Positions 6,573 to 9,541 of a DNA stretch of 9,541 nt are shown here, piece by piece. Positions within the stretch are counted from its first letter, which is position 1. Every line of letters begins with the position of its first letter. The notes beneath the pieces are model-generated. The model ran no database searches, was not told where the DNA came from, and saw nothing but the letters and a program-made list of their open reading frames with translations. This DNA comes from Candidatus Woesearchaeota archaeon. Its GTDB lineage: Archaea > Nanobdellota > Nanobdellia > Woesearchaeales > JAUUYB01. The stretch is from positions 1 to 9,541 of the forward strand of contig JAUUYB010000034.1 in NCBI GenBank assembly GCA_030590605.1. Reading direction: 5' to 3'. Made by a program: the position numbers and the translations under genes.

Positions 6573-6821
6573 GGCACCAACAACACAGGGCTCGACGGTC
6601 GTGTCCGGAGCTAACGCACCTCCCACGCCCTACTCAGCACCCCGGAGGGGGCGACCCCCGCTTCGCCTCGCCAAGGTTGTTGCCTTCATAGCGCGACATA
6701 TATTAGGAGAAAACAACATTGGCCGGATGGAGCATAGCATGTTCCCCTGCGAAGTGGGGGGTTATGCTAGGCGTAATAGTACGTGCATTGCACGGACGTC
6801 CGTGCCTATGGTGTTGTTTTC
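6573..6821. ncRNA. GC-rich, hairpin-dense non-coding block; structured RNA of unknown class
   Basis: The gap 6513-6946 has no convincing gene. Between about 6571 and 6821 base composition turns sharply GC-rich compared with the flanks, and self-complementary segments pile up. GAAAACAACA (6709-6718) pairs perfectly with TGTTGTTTTC (6812-6821). Inside it AGCATA/TATGCT (6731-6736, 6763-6768) encloses CCCC/GGGG around a GCGAAG loop. GGGGG/CCCCC with a CGA loop lies at 6647-6659. AACAACAC (6579-6586) can alternatively pair with GTGTTGTT (6811-6818), closing the whole block. The size fits RNase P or SRP RNA, but I do not find their conserved motifs on either strand. Either strand has a plausible TATA: 6523-6532 rightward, 6841-6851 leftward. 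A four-T run ends the rightward version. It could also be a palindromic mobile repeat. Confidence 0.45.
6782..6805. repeat. Nested palindromes with mutually exclusive hairpins
   Basis: CGTGCA-T-TGCACG (6782-6794) overlaps GCACGGACGTCCGTGC (6790-6805), a perfect 16-bp palindrome. The shared GCACG segment can pair to the left or to the right but not both. Confidence 0.8.
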
Positions 6822-6885
6822 GTATGACAAGATGTAGATGAAACTTAAAATCCCAGACAAAGGCTTCAACCAAGATTGAAACCTT

Positions 6886-6902
6886 CGAAACCTATTTATA
6901 TA
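6886..6902 (+). promoter_or_regulatory. Promoter of the membrane wHTH gene
   Basis: CGAAACC (BRE, 6886-6892) followed by TATTTATATA (6893-6902) is the best archaeal promoter match in the window. The start site is expected near 6925, giving a leader of about 22 bases to the TTG at 6947, unlike the leaderless genes nearby. Confidence 0.65.
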
Positions 6903-6946
6903 CTCCACCCTTCTAAACGACTCTGAAAGACGATTCATTCATACTC

Positions 6947-7735
6947 TTGTCCTTGAAGGACGGAAAGTCAAAGAAGCTCGCACAGGTCATGACTAATGAT
7001 TCGAGCAGGAAGATCCTTGATTACTTAGGAAGAAAAGAGGATGCAACAGAATCAGAGATTGCAAAAGAGCTGGATCTCCCTGTTTCAACTGTCAATTATA
7101 ATATGAAACAGTTGGTGGATGCAGGTTTTCTTACTGCTGACGAATATCATTATAGCGAGAAAGGCAAGGAAGTCACGCATTACAAGCTGGCAAACAAGCT
7201 TATCGTTATAGCTCCAAAGACCACTTTCGGATTCAAGCAGAAGCTAAGGAGTATTCTACCAGTAGGACTCGTAGGAGCAGGTATAGCGATATTGATCAAG
7301 ATGTTCCCTTTCTTCAACCCGAGCAGGGCGATGGATGTTGCTCCTCAGTTTGCGATGGAGAAAGTTGGAGGAGCACAAAACATTGCAGAAGATGTAGTGA
7401 GAGATGGAGCTGCCCAGACAGCCGAACAAGTGGTGGATGATGCAGTCGCTCCTGCAGCAGCAGAATCTGTCTCAACAGTAGTCGATTCCGCTACATCAAG
7501 TGCAGGGGATGTCGCATCAGCAACTGTGAATGAAGTCACAGACCAGGTAGTTGAGGAGGGTGTAGCAACACTCACAGATCCAATAGCACAAGAACTCACA
7601 AGAGCCCCTGTAGACTACGCTGTCCAGAATTCTTCTTACGCTCTCTACTCCGACATCGCTATCTGGTTTTTCTTTGGGGTTCTAACGACAATCGCCCTCA
7701 TATTGCTCATAGACTGGGCAAGATCCAAAAGATGA
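6947..7735 (+). CDS. Membrane-anchored winged-helix regulator with Ala/Val-rich external segment
   Basis: The N-terminal part (about 10-85) is a winged helix-turn-helix of the ArsR/MarR-like kind: SSRKILDYL, then ATESEIAKELDLPVSTVNYNM (33-53) as the recognition unit and a wing around EYHYSEKGKEVTHYK. It should bind DNA in the cytosol. Two hydrophobic helices follow at about 103-121 and 233-255, so the intervening 110 residues would be outside. That segment is rich in Ala, Val, Asp and Glu, with recurring VV-acidic units (EDVV, EQVV, TVVD, DQVV) that suggest long amphipathic helices. This looks like a one-component transmembrane regulator; its signal is unknown. The start is uncertain: TTG at 6947 or 6953, or ATG at 6989, which would trim 14 residues before the helix-turn-helix. 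It is coupled to the following lipoprotein gene by an ATGA overlap. Confidence 0.8.
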   Translation: MSLKDGKSKKLAQVMTNDSSRKILDYLGRKEDATESEIAKELDLPVSTVNYNMKQLVDAGFLTADEYHYSEKGKEVTHYKLANKLIVIAPKTTFGFKQKLRSILPVGLVGAGIAILIKMFPFFNPSRAMDVAPQFAMEKVGGAQNIAEDVVRDGAAQTAEQVVDDAVAPAAAESVSTVVDSATSSAGDVASATVNEVTDQVVEEGVATLTDPIAQELTRAPVDYAVQNSSYALYSDIAIWFFFGVLTTIALILLIDWARSKR

Positions 7736-8118
7736 AGCAGCATATCCCGTTTATCATTCTTATAATCTTTATCTCAGGTTGTGATTACGGAGAATGCGAC
7801 GAAGATCAATATCCTGAACAGCTCACGATAAATATAATCGGAAAGGATATGTTCATAGAACATTCCACTAACCACGCTTGTTGCGGAAATATCAAGGTGA
7901 ACGTCGAGGAAGACGGATCAAACCTCCTTCTATTCGAGAAGAATATAGGAAAAGAATGCGTCTGTACCTGAGGTTATAAGGTCAATACAACCATCCTGAA
8001 TCTAGCCCCCGGCCCCCATACCATGAAGCTCTATGGTCTTGATGGAGAAGATGTTGTCGACCCTACGTACACTTATGAGTTCGTCATCCCGACTGACAAG
8101 ATCGAGATCCTCAACTGA
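7732..8118 (+). pseudogene. Small Cys-rich lipoprotein interrupted by one in-frame TGA (nonsense or recoding)
   Basis: From the ATG at 7732 the product starts with a short signal peptide and lipobox ISGC (Cys17), so it should be lipid-anchored on the outer face. A beta-rich domain follows with Cys50-Cys51 (HACCGN) and Cys76-Val-Cys78-Thr, then TGA at 7969-7971. The same frame stays open for 48 more codons, encoding a sensible continuation (GYKVNTTILNLAPGPHTMKL and on to VIPTDKIEILN) up to a second TGA at 8116. Read through, it would be a 128-residue Ig-like lipoprotein, with the TGA at codon 80 completing CxCxC-x-Tyr spacing. Either a nonsense mutation from TGC/TGT truncated it at 79 residues, or the codon is read as selenocysteine. 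No SECIS-like hairpin is obvious, so a disrupted gene is the default. The ATGA overlap with the wHTH gene suggests joint function. Confidence 0.65.
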
Positions 8119-8120
8119 AC

Positions 8121-8134
8121 AGAAAACTATAAAA
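8121..8134 (+). promoter_or_regulatory. Leaderless promoter of the gene at 8158
   Basis: AGAAAAC (8121-8127) and TATAAAA (8128-8134) form a good BRE/TATA pair centred 27 bp before the ATG at 8158. It starts only three bases after the lipoprotein's second TGA. Confidence 0.65.
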
Positions 8135-8157
8135 GTGGGTAAATTCGATAGATTTGT

Positions 8158-8745
8158 ATGGGCTGGCTCAGGGATAAGATAATGAAACATCCGAAGATGT
8201 TTCTGGGTGCTAGTTTCTTATTCATCTGGGTGACATTCTTCTCAAAAGCGGACTTTAATCGCATGAAGATTTCGATGCCGACGATAGATTCTATGTTCTG
8301 TGAAGTGGCTAAGTTCGGGAAGGGTATGTTCACGATCGTTGATAGTAATCATAGGATCATCAGCTGCGGAACTCTCATCCCAAGGTTTCCATCTTTAGCG
8401 GCAGGTGAGAAGTACCTGGATTTTCTCAGGAAGGATCCGCAGGTCAAGGATGCTGACCTTTCTGTCTTATCTTATGATGAGTACTGGGACGGGTACCGGG
8501 TTCGGCAGACCACATACATCCAAGATCGGGCAGAAGCACAGCTGAAAATATATTTTAAGTCAGCGCAGTACGATCCTGATGGACCGTTCAGGTCAGGGGA
8601 GCTGATGAAGCGGTTCCTCGAGTTAGTTATTAAGAAAGAGAAGATAGGATCTGATAAGCTGACTGAGACCAAGGTCATAGGGACTTTCTCTGATATGTAC
8701 CCCGACAGATTCAAGTGGAAGGAAGAAGACATAGTCGGTTTCTGA
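8158..8745 (+). CDS. Unrecognised single-pass membrane protein
   Basis: I do not recognise the family. The 195-residue product has a short basic N-terminus, one hydrophobic helix at about 14-29 (MFLGASFLFIWVTFF), and a soluble remainder of about 165 residues with mixed helix and strand character, many charged residues and two cysteines (48 and 70). By the positive-inside rule the N-terminus (two Lys, one Arg before the helix) would be cytosolic and the bulk outside, though an uncleaved signal anchor cannot be separated from a signal peptide by eye; no lipobox is present. The middle part has aromatic-rich stretches (SYDEYWDGYRV, 105-115). A leaderless promoter directly upstream supports the start and suggests transcription independent of the wHTH-lipoprotein pair. 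A T run follows at 8777-8783. Confidence 0.75.
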   Translation: MGWLRDKIMKHPKMFLGASFLFIWVTFFSKADFNRMKISMPTIDSMFCEVAKFGKGMFTIVDSNHRIISCGTLIPRFPSLAAGEKYLDFLRKDPQVKDADLSVLSYDEYWDGYRVRQTTYIQDRAEAQLKIYFKSAQYDPDGPFRSGELMKRFLELVIKKEKIGSDKLTETKVIGTFSDMYPDRFKWKEEDIVGF

Positions 8746-8776
8746 ATATATGATGTTGGAGTGGTGTTGAGATGGA

Positions 8777-8783
8777 TTTTTTT
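8777..8783 (+). terminator. T-run terminator after the gene at 8158
   Basis: Seven consecutive T lie 32 bp past the stop codon and before the next promoter. A small hairpin TGGGT/ACCCA (8790-8794, 8801-8805) lies downstream. This suits archaeal T-run termination. Confidence 0.45.
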
Positions 8784-8814
8784 AGAGGGTGGGTCTATGA
8801 ACCCAATCGTTAAA

Positions 8815-8822
8815 TTTAAATA
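8815..8822 (+). promoter_or_regulatory. Leaderless promoter of the ABC ATPase gene
   Basis: TTTAAATA is centred about 28 bp before the ATG at 8847, so a start within one or two bases of the ATG is expected. AGG directly abuts the ATG, too close for a working Shine-Dalgarno. Confidence 0.6.
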
Positions 8823-8846
8823 CCCTATGACCACATAAGAATTAGG

Positions 8847-9541
8847 ATGGGACTTACCACGAAGAAGACAAAGGAACTCGTGAAGTATGTTAGGTCTGAG
8901 ATTTCTAGGAGTGTCCCAGAGGAAAGGATTCGTAAGGCACTTATGACTGCAGGTTGGCCTGAAAAGACTCTTGATGCGGTCTTTAAGACTGTTCCTCACG
9001 CGCATCATGACACCATGCTTAAGATCCATGAACTTTCGAAATCATTTGGGAAGAAGCAGATCCTGAATAATGTCAACCTTTCGGTAAGCAAGGGAGAGAT
9101 TTATGGTATTATCGGCCTTTCCGGTTCTGGTAAGACTACTCTCCTCAATTCTGTTATCGGATTCCTGACTCCTGAGAAAGGAGAGGTATTCGTTCACGAT
9201 CCTTACACACATCATCTTCTATCAGTCCATAAGAGACCGAAGTATGTCAGCCATGTTTTTGGGTTTGCTCCTCAGGATCCGTCGTTCTACTCAAGACTTT
9301 CCTGCGAGGAGAACCTGGATCATTTCGGATCGTTATATAGCATACCCTCAGCTGTAAGGAAGACTACGATAGATTCATTGCTTTATCTTGTAGAGTTGCA
9401 GGGTGCAAGAAAGACGCTTGGGAGGAACCTTTCTGGAGGCATGCAGCGGCGTCTTGGGATAGCTTGTTCGCTCATCCATAACCCGAAGATCCTTATTCTT
9501 GACGAGCCGACCGCGGATCTTGATCCTGTACTGCGGGCGAG
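8847..9541 (+). CDS. ABC transporter ATP-binding protein with N-terminal helical extension, 3' end outside window
   Basis: The first 231 residues are visible and open to the window edge. Residues 57-231 are an ABC nucleotide-binding domain: Walker A GLSGSGKTT (90-98), Q-loop Gln143 in FAPQDPSFYS, signature LSGGMQRRLG (195-204), Walker B ILILDE (215-220) and D-loop TADLD (222-226). Key catalytic residues seen are intact; the switch histidine lies beyond the edge. The pattern is closest to the daunorubicin/CcmA/Nod-type exporter ATPases, which pair with an ABC-2 permease, probably encoded downstream. Ahead of the domain is an unusual extension of about 50 residues, TKELVKYVRSEIS then PEERIRKALMTAGWPEKTLDAVF, predicted as two or three helices. 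The leaderless promoter supports this upstream ATG over the internal ATG at residue 57. Substrate unknown. Confidence 0.9.
   Translation, partial: MGLTTKKTKELVKYVRSEISRSVPEERIRKALMTAGWPEKTLDAVFKTVPHAHHDTMLKIHELSKSFGKKQILNNVNLSVSKGEIYGIIGLSGSGKTTLLNSVIGFLTPEKGEVFVHDPYTHHLLSVHKRPKYVSHVFGFAPQDPSFYSRLSCEENLDHFGSLYSIPSAVRKTTIDSLLYLVELQGARKTLGRNLSGGMQRRLGIACSLIHNPKILILDEPTADLDPVLRA

Noticed and set aside
6604..6617. TCCGGAGCTAACGC resembles a stretch of bacterial 16S rRNA
   Set aside because: Only about 14 bases match; the surrounding sequence does not follow 16S on either side, and archaeal 16S differs here. Chance.
6573..6821. RNase P RNA or SRP RNA
   Set aside because: Size and composition fit, but I could not find the conserved RNase P core or the SRP GGAAGG/AGCAG helix 8 motifs on either strand, so I did not assign a name.
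6601..6837. GTG-started open frame of 78 codons on the plus strand within the GC-rich block
   Set aside because: Pro/Arg/Ala-rich product with no motif, no promoter or ribosome site in place, and it runs through hairpins and a palindrome; better explained as non-coding.
7960..7985. Frameshift in place of a nonsense codon in the lipoprotein
   Set aside because: The open frame before and after the TGA is the same frame, so no base insertion or loss is needed.
7732..8118. TGA reassigned genome-wide to an amino acid
   Set aside because: secD, secF, rhomboid, CARF-like, methyltransferase, wHTH and the 8158 gene all end properly at TGA.
8472..9029. Minus-strand open frame of 185 codons across the 8158 gene and the ABC start
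   Set aside because: It runs antisense to two well-supported genes and across their intergenic promoter, with no recognisable motif.
1..9541. CRISPR array, tRNA, rRNA, transposase or attachment site
   Set aside because: No regular repeat-spacer series, no cloverleaf sequence, no rRNA stretch and no transposase or integrase motif was seen on either strand.

Overview
The window reads as part of an archaeal chromosome, probably from an uncultivated DPANN-type lineage (Woesearchaeota/Pacearchaeota-like; this placement is inference). Evidence for archaea: SecD and SecF are separate and of the archaeal type; there is an MJ0882-type small methyltransferase; TATA boxes sit about 25-28 bp before most start codons, the signature of leaderless archaeal transcripts; and Shine-Dalgarno motifs are scarce. 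TGA is the usual stop codon.

Left part (1-5468), all on the minus strand: a rhomboid protease, then pyrG (CTP synthase) with its own leaderless promoter, then a tight cluster secF -> secD -> DMT/EamA-type transporter (cut by the window edge) joined by two ATGA start/stop overlaps. The theme is membrane protein export and turnover, plus CTP supply.

Middle (5469-6946): a divergent promoter region with a perfect 10-bp inverted repeat separates the rhomboid gene from a small stand-alone protein that resembles a CARF-like Rossmann domain. That gene converges on, and overlaps by 11 bp, an RsmC/MJ0882-like methyltransferase on the minus strand. Next comes a 434-bp gene-free stretch holding a GC-rich block of about 250 bp full of hairpins and palindromes. 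It looks like an unidentified structured RNA or a palindromic element.

Right part (6947-9541), all on the plus strand: a membrane-anchored winged-helix regulator with an Ala/Val-rich external segment; translationally coupled to it, a small Cys-rich lipoprotein whose frame is interrupted by a single TGA just where a CxCxC motif would end, then stays open for 48 more codons; an unrecognised single-pass membrane protein; and the start of an ABC ATPase with an unusual N-terminal helical extension. The regulator-lipoprotein pair may be a small envelope-sensing module (inference).

The most interesting points are the in-frame TGA in the lipoprotein, the GC-rich structured island, the inverted repeat at the divergent leaderless promoters, and the CARF-like protein. 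All reading was by eye; no search, folding or alignment was run.
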